Assembly (NCBI GenBank): GCA_016098155.1
Contig: JAAAJB010000004.1
Span: forward strand, 1 to 64,000
Direction of reading: 5' to 3'
Length of the DNA: 64,000 bases
From: Actinomortierella ambigua
Taxonomy: Eukaryota > Mortierellomycota > Mortierellomycetes > Mortierellales > Mortierellaceae
Shown: piece after piece, positions 10,855-24,361 of the stretch
Numbering within the stretch: position 1 is the stretch's first letter
How the letters are laid out: each line of letters starts with the position of its first letter
The notes under the pieces: model-generated
Databases searched by the model: none
What the model saw: only the letters and a program-made list of their open reading frames with translations
Told to the model about the DNA's origin: nothing
Position numbers and translations under genes: made by a program

Positions 10855-12176
10855 GGCTTTATAAAATGTAGGTGGTGGTTATGTCAAGGCGGTGGTGGTG
10901 AGTGCTTGGGTAGTGTCCGGTTGTCTGCTCTCTCTCCCTTTCCGAGGTGGTTTCTGAATGGGGAGAAAGGTGTCTGACATGGCCGTGCATGGAGGCCAGA
11001 AAAAAAAAAAGTGCTGCCTGATTGGGTGGCTTGTGCGCGATTCTAAACAAAAATTTAGACTTGGGACGCGACGATAGAAAGAAGCAGCTGCTGGGAGATA
11101 GAGAGGGCAAGCAAGCGTTCAAGCCTGCCAAGGCAGCGCCAATCGAAAAGATGTCTTCTTTTTGAGGTGGAGGGTATCTTGGGCCTTCTGGGGCATGATG
11201 ATGGCACTGAGCTATGGTCTTTATGATCCCACTTGTCACTTCATTCGTGGCTATGCACAGATATAATAAGCCGTCCTCTCTTTTCTCCCTCTCTCTCGTC
11301 TCGTATGACATTTATGAACAGCTGTCGTTGGCATGAGCATACTCTAGCCGTGTGCAAGTCAGGGTAGGACCGACGATTGATAGGGTGAATATGGCCAAGG
11401 CAGTCCAAGTTGAGCATCGGTCCAGCTTCAACAGCTGTCATTGTCGATCCAACAGCTCTTTGATCCAGCAGCACCCTTTTGCTGGGAAGAACAAAGCGAA
11501 GAAGGACAGACAGAGTCAATGGTACGTTGGGTGAGCACACCCCCAGCGTGCCCATCTCTGACACAAACTGGCTCCAGTGGTAACTCTATCCTTCTTAAAA
11601 AAAGCCACACCATGGGTGGTGAAACAACCAGCAGCAGTCTGACTTATTCTCTTAGAGGGTTCAGGCACACCGCACCGCTGCATTGCGGTACAAGGTGAGA
11701 CCCAAACCCCTTAAGCGACATGCTCCCACAGCAAAGAAGAAGCAATGGGGAAGAAGAAGAAAGAAGAGGGAAAGAGGGGGGATGAGAATGCCATGTTCCT
11801 TTCATTGCTCTCATTTCCCTGACCATAGTCTGCTCTTCGCGCCCTGTTCAAGTGCTATACTACCACCTCTCCCTCTCCACCACCCCAACCACTTTCTTCT
11901 TTGCACTACCTTGTCATTCATTCACTCATTCATTCATTCGCTCACTCACTCACTCACTCATTCCAAAGAGCATCCGAACACCCTATATTGTCTCTTTTTT
12001 TATTTTATTGTTTGCAGCCTCCCTCTTTATATCTCTCCCAACCAGACCCACCAAACAATAAGAAGCCCAGAGTTACCTCCCTCCCCGCCCCCCCCCTTCT
12101 TTCCTTCTCTCTATCTTGCTCTACATTTCGTTGGTTTGACCACCAGTATTTCTTGCGAGCTGACTATTCGCCATCG
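10855..12176. other. Divergent intergenic region RIX1/EAF
   Basis: About 1.3 kb without a convincing gene. It holds A-rich and pyrimidine-rich stretches and a run of imperfect TCATTCAC repeats at about 11905-11965. The final 250 bases are probably the pyrimidine-rich EAF leader. Open frames here are low-complexity and unsupported. Confidence 0.45.
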
Positions 12177-14716
12177 ATGGTTAGTTGGGAGTCCGGAGGA
12201 GGCGGAGTCTACCGCATTGAACGCGGAGCGACGCTTCTTCAGCCGTCCAACGTCCCGAGCCTGTCCAGGTCACAGCAAGCTGCCTCCTCACAGTCTGCTC
12301 AGGGCAACACAGAGTTTATCCAGTTCAAATGTATGTCAATTGGGCCTATCGCCCCACTTTTGTCTCTCTTTTTTTTTCGTTGTTAGTCCAACTTTATGGG
12401 AAAATTGTCGTCGTGATCCAACAGAAGAAAAAGATACTCATGAGACTGGTGGGGTACCGGGCCGCCTCAAACAATAGACAACTTTCAACCAGAATCGGTA
12501 GACAAATCCAAGCCAGGACGGATCATTGGCGATGGACAGACCTTTGACCTTGAATTCGCTGGCAGTGGAGGCTCATCAGGGCACTTGCCTGGGGCAGCAG
12601 GGAGCGGGAACGATGGCGCTCATGGCGCCAATGGACAATCCGCATCTACAGCTCCTGGTGATGTCGTATCATGGAAGTCGGCCCAACGGAGCAGTCGGGC
12701 AGTTGATTGTCTACTCATCTTTGATGAAGCTACACAGGTATGTTGTCCCCTCTAAAAGACAGCCAACCCTCAAGGAGGGAAAGGAAAACAGCCCACGATG
12801 TCTATTAACAAAGAAATCCATAAAGTGGGAGATATCTCTAACGCTATTATTCAACTTTCATTGCTTCATGACATAGACATTCCGGCTAGAACGACAGGCA
12901 TCATCATTCATCTTTCTCCAGACAAGGCGGAAACAACAGGATTCAAGACAAAGCATTTTGCTACCGACCATCTCGACCCCTGTACTCACAGCCAAATCAA
13001 CAGCCAATGGACGGGGCGAAGGCAAGTCTGCAGGCAAGAAAAACGGCACGAATGGAGACGCAGCCGGTCATCACCATGCTTCCGACAGCAACAACCACGG
13101 TACCAATAGCAACAGCAACAGTGGCAAGGCCCGGTCCGCTCAAGCATCTGTGCCGTCGAACGATGACGATGCTAGTGCCAACGCCATCAGCGACCTTGAT
13201 ATGGAGCTCGACAAGGCCTTTGAGGACCTTGGCGCAGAGGCGGATGATGACGAAGACGACGACGATGATGATGATGACGATGATGATGTGGAAATGGAAG
13301 AAGTGCCCGTCCTGCCACCACAGGCCCAGCAGTCGCCACAGATTTCAACACCCAACCTCATCAGTGGTCCAGGAAGGCCGGCAACAACGGCGGCGGCACC
13401 ACCACCAGGGGCAGCAGCAGCAGGTCAGGCCACGGTCTCGGCACCGGGAAGCACGACCGGCACACCCAAAATCAAATCTCGAGCGCGACCAAAAATCCCG
13501 TTACCACCACCGCCCGAGGCACGGAATGCCGCCATGTATGCAGCAGCGGTGGGGCATGGGCCATCCGCAGCTGCTGCTGCAGTAGCAGCATCAGCAGGAA
13601 CCCTTCCGAACGGCCCTCCCCTTCCTCCAGGACAACAACCACACCACCATCACAACCACAACCACCATCACCATCAGCGACCCACCTCCTCGCGGCAACG
13701 AAAAGTGTCCACCTCTGGCAGCGATACCGACTCTGGATCGTCCTCGTCTGGTAGCAGCTCTGGATCGAGCTCTGGTAGCTCTTCTGGAAGCTCCAGTTCG
13801 GGATCCGGCTCGGATTCCGGTTCCGATTCCGGATCCGACTCGGGTTCTGATAGCGATGGACATGGCGGTGGCGGTGGCGGTGGCAGTGGCAGTGGCAGCA
13901 ACCGCCACCATGTCAACAAACGACCACGCCCGGCGACGCGACCAGGCACCATTGGACTTGGGCTGGGACTACCTACCAGCAGTAACAGCAGTGGTAATGG
14001 TGGTCATAGTGGTGGTGGTGGTGGTGGTAGTGGTGGTAGTGGTGGTGGTGCCCCAGGATCAACAGCGATTTCACCGCTGCCTTCTAACAGCAACAGTACC
14101 AACAACAACGGCAACAACAACAACAACACCAACAACAATCATCCAAGGCACCCTTCTGGCCCAGTATCGGCAGGATCGACGCCCAAGACGATGGCCACGC
14201 CCAAGATGGGACCTGCGAAGCGAGGCACACCCAAACTTCCTGCCATCCCGATGCCGATCCCTCCCCATGAGCGTCAGCAACAGTTGCTCAAACAGCAGCA
14301 GCAGCAGCACCAACAACAGCCTCGTCCTTCTGCTGCCGCAGGCGCTGCTACTCTTCCAGCAGAGACACCCATGAGCGAGGATGACGATCCTCTGGACAAT
14401 GATCTTGTCCACTTTTTGGAAGACTCGATGAAGGTATTTGAGAAAAAAAGAGGCTGGTGGACAAAATCAAGCTTTTGTGAGATTTAGGAAAATTTTGTTT
14501 TAGAGTACTAACACCCCTCTTTACCTTATTTTTTTTTTTCAGGCCGCATCGCCACCGCCACCGACAGCAGCGGCAGCATCAACCTCAACATCAGCAGCAG
14601 CAGCAGCAGCGGCTCCACGAGGGCCGATATCTCTGAATGCATTTACCGAGTCTGTCACAGGAGGTGGATATGCCCAGGAGGACGACGGCGACATCACAAG
14701 CAGCGATGAAGACTAA
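12177..14716 (+). CDS. ELL-associated factor (EAF) family transcription elongation protein
   Basis: Proposed exons: 12177-12330, 12478-12737, 12877-14433, 14543-14716 (714 aa). EAF proteins pair with ELL and stimulate RNA polymerase II elongation. The N-terminal EAF domain (residues about 10-165) is recognisable after splicing: FIQFKYNFQPESVDKSKPGR, GDGQTFDLEF, AVDCLLIFDEATQTFRLER, FIFLQTRRKQ. The rest is low complexity: an Asp run (about 13245-13290), Ala/Pro, His runs, a Ser/Gly/Asp block, Gly and Asn runs and Gln runs. A conserved-looking acidic element (PLDNDLVHFLEDSMK) and an ITSSDED terminus resemble acidic activation segments of EAFs. At the first junction a split Tyr codon recreates FKYNF, which strongly supports that intron. 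The family call rests on remembered EAF sequence; the low-complexity body is not informative. Confidence 0.8.
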
Positions 14717-15079
14717 AAAAAAAAGAAAAAAAAAGAAAAAGTTATTTCAATATGTTTTTTGTTCTGTTTGCTATTGTCTCCTTGCAAAGCACCTCCTCTC
14801 CCTCTCCTTACCTTATTCTTCCCCCCCGCCTTTCCCTCTCTCCTTCTCGTCAAATAGCAGCTCTATCCAGGAAAAGCTGTCAGATACCAACTGGATTTCC
14901 TTTCGTTAGACCCGTTTACATCCGACCGTCATGGGGAAGGAGGGAAAGGGAGAAGGGAAATGATTCCATTTATTTTCTCGTGTTTTGCACCCACCTTAAC
15001 ATAATAAAAAACAAAAGATCCCCCCACCCCCTTCGAGGAGGGGGAAGGAGGGAGAAGGAGAAGGGCAAACCAATCATTT
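14717..15079. other. Convergent 3' region between EAF and F-box gene
   Basis: Shared 3' flank with A-rich stretches after the EAF stop and GGGAAGG-type repeats near 15040. No gene is seen. Confidence 0.45.
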
Positions 15080-17965
15080 TTACTTCAACCGGAATTGTGT
15101 GCCTCCAAAGTTGTAGACAGGAAAGTCTAAGACCACTTGGTCCGAACTGCTGGCAATAGAATCAATCATATCCTCATGAAAAATGACAATGCCCTCAGAC
15201 CAACCATCGTCGTCTTCGTTGTCGTCGTCGTCCCTATCGCCGCCACCACCACCACCATTCTTCTCATCCTCCTCCTCCTCATCCTTCTCCCAAAGCACAA
15301 ACTCCGACCGCTTCGTTGGGACCCTCGCCCACAGCGACGCAGAAGCGGCCGGCCCCGCCGGTGGCCGACGCTCCAGGCCCAGCGCACGCTCCTTCGCCCG
15401 ATGGAGCACGGGCGTCTGGCACTCGCCCAGCCTGAACGTCATCGTCGACGCCGACTTGGCCGTGTTGGAGACAAACCCTTCGGGCGTGAACCCTTTGCAC
15501 CCCTTCTGGAGCGCGAGGTGGGCCAGCCGTGGCGTCAGCGTGTTGGCCAGTCGCCCAATGTCGTCGTCCGTCACACGCCAGGCTCCGCTGAGGGTCAAGC
15601 TGCGGAGATGGCGATGGTGTTGGTGGTGGTGGTGGTGGTGGTGGTGAGGAAGAGATGCCTGTTGCTGGTCATTCTCGTCATTCCTTGAATGTGCCGTGTT
15701 CGTCTCGGAGAAGAGTCGCTTGGAAGCGAGTCTGTTGACCAGGCGGGCGACCTGGAGGCGAGGCTGGTGTTGGAGGACCAACACAAGTTCAAAATCTGAC
15801 ATCCGGGGACCCTCCAGCTCGAGATGACGAAGCGACGGAAGCGTCCAGTCCCATGTCCAATGATTGGGTGACGAGGCAGCAACGGGTGGTGGTGTGATGT
15901 TGTTGTTGTTGGTGGTGACCTCCTTTGCGGGCTGGCAACCCTGAGTTCGTACTGTCGGACCTCGTATCACCAGCTTCTTCAACCGCGGTGTGGTACGCAA
16001 CGTGTGTGGGTGGAAAGCCAGCGTGAGCTTGCCGACCAGGATCAGTTCTTGCAGTGCAGGAAGGTTGTTCCAAGCCGGCAGCAAGGGAGGCGGCATGCCA
16101 TCGGCCTCATGGAGCTCGTTGTAGCGCTTGATCCCGCTGTTGTCGTCGGCGTCTTCCCTGCTGCTGCTGCTGCCGGTCTTGAGCGCAAAAGGTCGTGGAT
16201 AAAAGGAGAAGAAGGAAGCATCGGGATCAACAAGATGAAGGACCTCCAATTGTGGACAGTGGTCCAATGCTGTAGGATGCAACTGAATGGTGCTGAGGCT
16301 CTCCAGCTGGAGCTTGCGGAGCCGAGGCAGAATCCACGGGGATGAGTCGATCCCGCCGCCAAGGATGGTGGTGGGCGGGTGGCTATGGGCACTGTCGTTT
16401 TCAAGCGGAAGAAGGGCCTCATCCTCGCATTCCGTCAATTGGTGCCGCGATTTGAACTTTACGGTTTCGATGGACAAGTCAAAGGCCCGCATGGTGTCGT
16501 TCACGATGCCCAGAGTGACCTCTGGTGTGCAAAGCAAGGAAACATGGGCCAGGCGGACACTTCGCGGTGTAGTAGGTGGCGGCTCCTCCATATGGACTGG
16601 TGATCGCATCCTCCTCGCTGCGGTGGATTCCTCGGCCTTGATCTTCTCTTCCACAGCCCAATCAAAGAAATTGTCTTCTTCGATCTCAGTCTCTAACCTC
16701 CTCAACGATCGACAAGCCTGAAGGAAGCGAGAGACTGCCCTTGGTGCAAAATGATGCCCCCACTTCCTTTCCAGGATTGGCCAGGAAGTGTGTGCATCCA
16801 TATACAACGACGCGCCCACGAATTCTGCATATTCGTCGGACCACCCGACACGCACATGCTCGACGTGCGCGAGGTCGACTTTGTTGGCCTTGCACAAAAA
16901 CCGCTCCCAGTTGAGCGATGTCAGAAACTTTGGTTTGTACAGAGGCGGAAGTGCCTCGTACAGTAGAGGCGTGAATTCACACTCCAAGGGACTATTATCG
17001 TGGTAGTACTTGCGATAATAGAACGACGCTGTGATGGATCGTGGTCGGTGCATTCGTGGTAAAAGCTGACGACTTTTGCTGTCCTCCTTGTTGAGCATGT
17101 CGACTATTTGCTGGCTGAGCAATCGGACAAAATCAACACAACGCCCCATAGTCCGACGGTTGAGCGCAGCGTTGGTTTCGTTACGAAGATGCTCGTCGCC
17201 CATGTCCAAGGTGTCCATGTCAAACACAATGTCCTGGAGCTTGCAAAAATGGCTCACATGCTCGATATAGCGCTCAATGTCGTGTACTGGAAGATGGAGC
17301 GCGACAATTTGAGGTAGTTGGTGACCCACAAGCGCCCAGGTGATCGAAGTGTGGAACAAGGCGTGAGTACGATCGTTGGAATAGAGATCGCCGAGTGTTT
17401 CGCCAAACTCGTTCCGGTCGTCAAAGGTGAGTAGGCTCGGGGTATAGTACCAACGTGACAGGAGATCCCAAGGTATACTGAAATCAAAGACGCGGATGAA
17501 GCGAAGATAGTTGACTCGATACTTGAAAAGCGTGATCGAATCCTGTTGTTGTTGATGATGATGTTGATGTTGCTGCTGCTGCCGCTCCTCATCACTACTT
17601 TCCGATTGTATTCGGACCGGGATAGTGATCGTCGAGTCGGGGCAAGAGGCAGAGATGGAGGGAGGTGCGTCGCGAACGAAACCGAGACACCGGAGCGCAA
17701 CCATTGTGGCCACATCCTCGTAGGGTGACAGCAAGAGAAGCATTGTACGAAGCAAAGAGACCCCATTGGCGAGGATATCGCTGGCGCGACCTTTCCTGGC
17801 TCGGCGTACCAGAATCTGAAATGGATCAAAGTACAGCTGCCGAACCGCAAGGTCAAAGACCGAAGAGCTAACAGTCAACAGCGAGAACAAGGTCGCAGGG
17901 TCCTTGACATGGCTGATGATAGTCTCAAGGACCTCGATTGGCAGACGAGGGCCAGATTGAGGCAT
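15080..17965 (-). CDS. F-box/leucine-rich-repeat protein (paralogue 1)
   Basis: A single exon of 961 aa. The N-terminus is an F-box-like segment (LPIEVLETIISHVKDPATLF, then SVFDLAVRQLYFDPFQIL), expected to bind Skp1 in an SCF ubiquitin ligase. The C-terminal half shows irregular leucine-rich repeats (LPRLRKLQLESLSTIQL, LPALQELILVGKLTLAF, LPSLRHLELEGPRM, LRSLTLSGAWRVTDDDI). Inserts of Gln/His, Asn and His interrupt the repeats, and an acidic/Gly stretch precedes the end. The next minus-strand gene shares the whole plan, including PYED, TWA(L/I)VGHQL and the terminal FPVYNF/FCVYYF segment, so the two are tandem duplicates. The substrate is unknown; substrate receptors of this type diverge quickly. 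Confidence 0.85.
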   Translation of the reverse strand: MPQSGPRLPIEVLETIISHVKDPATLFSLLTVSSSVFDLAVRQLYFDPFQILVRRARKGRASDILANGVSLLRTMLLLLSPYEDVATMVALRCLGFVRDAPPSISASCPDSTITIPVRIQSESSDEERQQQQHQHHHQQQQDSITLFKYRVNYLRFIRVFDFSIPWDLLSRWYYTPSLLTFDDRNEFGETLGDLYSNDRTHALFHTSITWALVGHQLPQIVALHLPVHDIERYIEHVSHFCKLQDIVFDMDTLDMGDEHLRNETNAALNRRTMGRCVDFVRLLSQQIVDMLNKEDSKSRQLLPRMHRPRSITASFYYRKYYHDNSPLECEFTPLLYEALPPLYKPKFLTSLNWERFLCKANKVDLAHVEHVRVGWSDEYAEFVGASLYMDAHTSWPILERKWGHHFAPRAVSRFLQACRSLRRLETEIEEDNFFDWAVEEKIKAEESTAARRMRSPVHMEEPPPTTPRSVRLAHVSLLCTPEVTLGIVNDTMRAFDLSIETVKFKSRHQLTECEDEALLPLENDSAHSHPPTTILGGGIDSSPWILPRLRKLQLESLSTIQLHPTALDHCPQLEVLHLVDPDASFFSFYPRPFALKTGSSSSREDADDNSGIKRYNELHEADGMPPPLLPAWNNLPALQELILVGKLTLAFHPHTLRTTPRLKKLVIRGPTVRTQGCQPAKEVTTNNNNITPPPVAASSPNHWTWDWTLPSLRHLELEGPRMSDFELVLVLQHQPRLQVARLVNRLASKRLFSETNTAHSRNDENDQQQASLPHHHHHHHHQHHRHLRSLTLSGAWRVTDDDIGRLANTLTPRLAHLALQKGCKGFTPEGFVSNTAKSASTMTFRLGECQTPVLHRAKERALGLERRPPAGPAASASLWARVPTKRSEFVLWEKDEEEEDEKNGGGGGGDRDDDDNEDDDGWSEGIVIFHEDMIDSIASSSDQVVLDFPVYNFGGTQFRLK

Positions 17966-17993
17966 GAATGGATTTATATAGGAAATTCAGTGG

Positions 17994-18056
17994 GTTTGTG
18001 TGTGTGTGTGTGTTTGTTTGTGTGTGTGCATGTGTGTGTTTGTGTGTTTGTTTGAG
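17994..18056. repeat. TG-rich microsatellite
   Basis: Imperfect (TG)n tract with TTTG interruptions, in the 5' flank of F-box paralogue 1 just upstream of its ATG (minus strand). It would be CA-rich in the leader. Confidence 0.9.
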
Positions 18057-18180
18057 TTTGGTGAATTTGAAGGGATTTATACGATTTGTCACTGTATGCT
18101 GCGGCAACCTCACCCCTGCTGAGCAAAATTTGTCCAGGTTTCACACCAAAAGAGCAGAACAAATGTAAAAGTACGTTTTC

Positions 18181-18334
18181 TTGGAGTATCAACTAGTTGA
18201 TGGCGCAACAGTCTTTGGAGCGCGGTCCTGGGGCGCACGTTGGCGTTTTGTAGCCCCTTCACCTTCAGTCTATTTATGTAGAAACCGTCAGATATGTTCC
18301 TTGCAGTTGAAAACAATAATTGGAGTATCAACTA
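18181..18334. repeat. Pair of 15-bp perfect direct repeats
   Basis: TTGGAGTATCAACTA occurs at 18181-18195 and again at 18320-18334, with 124 bp between. The second copy overlaps the stop codon of F-box paralogue 2. The spacer has no recognisable content. Confidence 0.7.
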
Positions 18335-20927
18335 TAAAGAGCGATACTGGTAAGATGCAAAATAATACACGCAAAAGTCAAGAGGCCGTCTTTTGTCGTA
18401 GGTCCAAGCATTCATCTCACAAGGAATAGACCAAAAACTCCCTCCACCCCTCTCATCATCACCACCATCATCATAGTAGTCGTCGTCGTCATCGTCGTTA
18501 TCACCCCCTTTGATTCGTACCCTATCTTCCTCATCGTGAAAGCGACGAAATCGAGCCATGTACGCCTTGGCCTTGGTCAGGACCCTAGCCCTCTCCCTCT
18601 GATAGTCTCTATCCACGTCGTCGTCCTCCTCGTTGTTATTCCAAAGGACCGTCGTGTGGCCCACATGCCGCCACACCGGATGGTGCCGACACAGGGTGGC
18701 GCTGTCGGGCCTGCGCTCGAGTCCGAGTTCAACCAGCATGGAGCGGGTGAGGGAGCGGGAGCTCTCGCACCGCTTGAGGTGGGCTTCGTGCAAGGAGGTC
18801 AGACGAATGAGTCCCTGGGTGGTGTAGCCCTTGCAGTAGTGCAACGCGAGCGCTGCTAGGCGAGGTGTCAGGGAACTGAGTAGAAGGTCGAGATCGGTGT
18901 CTGTCATGATCCACTCGCCGCTGAGGTGCAGGTCTCGGAGACCATGGTGGTGGTGGAGTCTTTCTTGATCTTTTTTGTTGTTGTCGTCGTCTTCGTCCCG
19001 CTCCTCAAAGAGTCTCCGCTTGTGTCGACCTACTTCGAGCTTGACCTTGTGGAGTTGTGGGAGATGTCGCAGCGCCATGAGGAACCTGAATCGGGAAGCA
19101 AACATCCCGTTCAGGGCCAGGCTGCGGAGGCGAGGCAAGTCCCAGGACCAAGACCATACCGTTGCCTGTTTATCAGGGTTGTTCTTTGTCGAGGACATGA
19201 TGCTCCTGACTCGCGGCCCTTCCAAGACGAGTTTTTCGAGGTTTGGGGTCGATTGTAGCGTGGCCGGGTTGAAGAGGACGGCTGGATAGCCCGTGAGATG
19301 CAGGCTCTGAAGGTTTGGTAGGTTGGTCCAAGGCGGGCGACTCTCTTTGGCCTCGGCCAGGGTGACCCACGTCTTCGGGCAGGTGCCTGATATCCCGGAT
19401 ATGGAGGAATTGAAGCCCTGGGCAGGCATCTAACGCATCGGGGTGCATTCGGATCAAACTGGGATATTCAATGACGAGCGTGTCGAGCTTGGGGAGACGC
19501 CATGGCGACTCGAGAGCTCCTTTGCCCAGGATCGAGGATGGATGTTGCGTGAAGGTTGGTGAGATAAAATCGGACCACTTGAAGAACGCCGTAGTGATCG
19601 TATTGCTGAATGCATCCATAACATCGTTGACGATCTGGAGTCCAATATTGCCATTACAGGTTAGCTGAACGATGGTGAGGGGCACTAGCCGAAGCGATGG
19701 ACATAATGGCCTGGTAAGCTGCCGATACTGCTCGTGTTGTTGTTGTTGATGATGATGTTGGTAGAGGTGTTGAACAGCCTCTGCCTTTTCGTCCACTGCC
19801 CACTGGAAAAACTCTGGCTCTGTCACCATGGCCACGATCGATCGTAGTGACCGGCAACGCTGCAACAACTTGGCCGCTGGATTCGGAGAAAAATGCTGTG
19901 GTCGGCTTTTCTCAAGGTCGCTCCATTGCCATGCCTGGACCAGGGTGGGGTGGGCCCTTGGGTGGGCGCGGGTGGAAATGTACTGGACGTCATCGAGTTG
20001 GACCACGTTGGCCTTTGCTAGGAACCGCTGCCAGTTGCTGGGCGTCAATATCTTGGGGCGGTAAAGGGGTGGCAAGAAGTCGTAAAACTGGGATTGATAG
20101 GCAAACTCGGCATCGATAGTGCTATACCAGAGAGCAGGGCAGTGGAAAGCCACATCAAGTCTCAGAATCTTCTTTTTCGTGGAATTGTCACGTTGTACAT
20201 GTGCTGATTTGTGCTGCACCAATGCTTGTGTAAACTCAAAGCATTTTGCGAAGACCGTCAGGGAATGCCCGTGCGAGGAGTACTCTTCACCATCGCTATG
20301 GTGTTCCAAGGTGTGTTTAATGTCGAAGATGATGGAGGTGAGCAACACAAGGCTCTGAAGGTGGTTCTGATAGCGGCCCAAGTCATAGGTTGGGATCTCC
20401 AGCTCTTGTAAATTTTGTAGTTGGTGGCCGACTATGGCCCAGGTGAAGGAGGAGTGAATCTTCGAAGCAACCCTAGACAGTGAGCGACCTGGATCAATCG
20501 TGGCTAGCTGGCGCGGATTAAAGCAGATCGGGCTGTGGAATAAGGAGCTCCTGATATAATCGTACTTGTGTTGGTGAAGAAGATACGAGCGAATCATCAA
20601 AAGATAATCCACGTTCATGACCCTGCTCGCTTCGGGGCCTGTCTCGGCTGCGGAGGAGAGTTGCATCATGGCACGGGTGGTGTCATCTTCGTAGGGTGAC
20701 TGGGATAGAAGCAAGCAGCATAACCTTGCAATCCTCCAGTCCATCCGAGGGTTTGTGGGGCGGTGGGTTCCCCACCAGTAGAGTATCTCGAATGGGTTAT
20801 AGTAGATCCTCCTGGCTGCTACGTGAAACGTAGCCGAATGCACAGTCATCAGTGCATGTAACGTTGGGGGGTGCGATACGTGGCCCACAATGGCAACGAT
20901 CATTTCCCACGGTATCTGGACTGTCAT
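18332..20927 (-). CDS. F-box/leucine-rich-repeat protein (paralogue 2), reading frame interrupted
   Basis: The start at 20927 opens a frame with an F-box-like N-terminus (IPWEMIVAIVGHVSHPPTL, RRIYYNPFEIL) and LRR-like segments, parallel to paralogue 1. That frame runs to 19173, but homology to paralogue 1 leaves it near 19430-19340 and continues in another frame (NLPNLQSLHLTGYP, TPNLEKLVLEGPRV, GLRDLHLSGEWIMTDTDL) to the stop at 18332. The shift equals one extra base. Skipping it would give about 864 aa. A 64-nt GT...AG stretch (GTGGGT to CCTTCAG) could also restore frame. That would delete a segment (WTNLPNLQ) that aligns with coding sequence in paralogue 1, so a true frameshift or an assembly error is likelier. 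Possible young pseudogene. Confidence 0.75.
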
Positions 20928-21451
20928 GTGTGTGTGTGTATGTGGGATTGTGTGAAAGAGTTGCTGTTTTGAGATTGTCTCCTTTTTCTTTTATATATTT
21001 CTTCTCGTACTGCCAAGAGTCATCCATGGATATACAAACAAACATGAAACCAGTATTTTGGGCACAAAATTTAATTGAAAGATGGGGGGTGGGATGGGTG
21101 GGCAAACAATCGATGACAGCAGATACACTCCCTCAGCGCACGCATTATCGTGTAGCGGACAATCTTCTCCAAAGAGAAAGAAAAATCCTCAGGTTCAAAG
21201 GGTATTTCTCACCCTGACTCCGGACCGTAGTACCTCTTCTACTGCCGCCTTCACCAACCCTCGACACTCGACAATGCGAATGACGAGAGTAGGATCCAGT
21301 GACACAGGCAAGGACACGAGGAGATCAAGGACCCCTGGTTCTGCAATCGTCATACCCACTCCAGACACAAAGAAAAAACATATAAGCACAACAAAAACAA
21401 AGATAGGAAATAAGAAAAGAAAAGAAAGAAAGGCGGAACAGTTTGACGAAC
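20928..21451. other. Intergenic region between F-box paralogue 2 and THI4
   Basis: 5' flank of the F-box gene (short TG/CA stretch near 20930) and 3' flank of THI4 (A-rich, about 21370-21430). No gene is seen. Confidence 0.45.
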
Positions 21452-22896
<1,445 letters not shown>

Positions 22897-23668
22897 GGCT
22901 GAAAGAGAGTAGATGTTGGTGCGGGTTGAGTGTGGGAACGGTGAGGGGGATTGCAGTGCAAAGGGTGAGGAAGAAGAGAAAGAAAAGAAGAGGAGGGATG
23001 ACACAGAGATGATGGGTGGTTTTTATACTCGTGTCCAAGAGTTTGTTTTGTTGTTGGGGGAAAGGAAGAGGGAGAGAGGGGGGGGCAGTAGACTCACTCG
23101 CTTTGCGAGAGTTGTTTACTGTGAGTGGACTCTCTCGGAATGGTTCTCGTCGTGCTCTCTCTCTCTGCCATCGATACGGATAGACTTTTATTCGCTCGCC
23201 ATGGTCCCTCCACTCTCTCTCTCTTTCGGAGTATACACCACCACACTATGGAAGCACAAAAAGAAAAAAGAGTCATCGCGAAGAGAGAGGTCCTCTTAGA
23301 TTTGTTAGATCTTTGTATTTCCCACCTTTTTTTTGAGGGTCCGAAAGCAGCCACGAAAAAAACAAAAGTCGGCGCGACGACTTCGGCGCTACACCCTCGC
23401 ATCGGGGAACCTCCCCTCCCCAGGATATGAAAGCATAAAAACTGCCCGCAATTAGATGCACGTCTGGTGCATTGCCGTGCACAATGCACACAGCAGCCTA
23501 GTCGAACATAGTCCATGATACTCCTTTGTTTGTTTAGTGGTGACGAAATGCATAAAGAGGAAGGATCTTCGATGTACGTGTGTGTGAATATATGTGAATT
23601 GTACAGAACAAGGGATGTGGCCAGCACCTTTCCCCTTCATCTCCTTTCCTTTCTCTCTCTCTCTCCCC
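22897..23668. other. Intergenic region, THI4 5' flank and 3' flank of the ZZ gene
   Basis: About 770 bp with no convincing gene. GA- and TC-rich blocks flank the THI4 leader (about 22960-23000 and 23155-23230). This would hold any thiamine-responsive control of THI4, but I recognise no site. Confidence 0.45.
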
Positions 23669-24314
23669 CTAGTACGATCCTACATTTTGATCTAAAAATT
23701 GGTTGAGGAAGAGATTGGCCGCCTGCTGTTGGACTGGATTCAGGTTCTCCATGCCAATAAGTGCACACATCTTGGCATAGCGCTCCCGTTTCCGCTTGTT
23801 CAAGACCCGAGTCCGTTCTTGGACGGGGTCGCCCACTCGGTCAGGACATCCGAGGTACTCGACCACCTCCAACGTGACATCTCGCGCCATATGGTAGCAC
23901 AGCCGTGGCTCTCGTCCCGTCCACATGCCTGCCTGCAGGCCTGGGAAACCGCACGGTGTGGTCAGCGAACCGTCGCAGATGCCAAACTGCACCCGCACTC
24001 TGCCACGGATGACAATGTTGCCCTCGTTATCCGTCACACCCTCGGAGTGGTTGTCCTTGGCCTGCTTCTTCTTGAAGACACCTCCCAAGAAGCCTGATGA
24101 CTTTTGCTTCTTCTTCGACGACACCAAGTAGGGTTGTGTTGTGGTCGTCGGCTGGCCGTGTTGCTTGAGTAGCTTTTGACGATCGCCCTCAAGAATCCGA
24201 TCCAGGTACTGTTCCAGCAGGATGATCTTGCTCCGTTCCTTTGTCCGGAAGTCAAAGAACCCACAGCCAGTCGCACGCACCACCTTGAGCTTTGGGAAGG
24301 CGTATGGCACTATT

Positions 24315-24361
<47 letters not shown>

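Noticed and set aside
11683..12477. 264-codon plus-strand frame in the RIX1/EAF spacer
   Set aside because: Built from CTCT and TCAC repeats with Pro/Ser/His runs, and it overlaps the EAF first exon in another frame.
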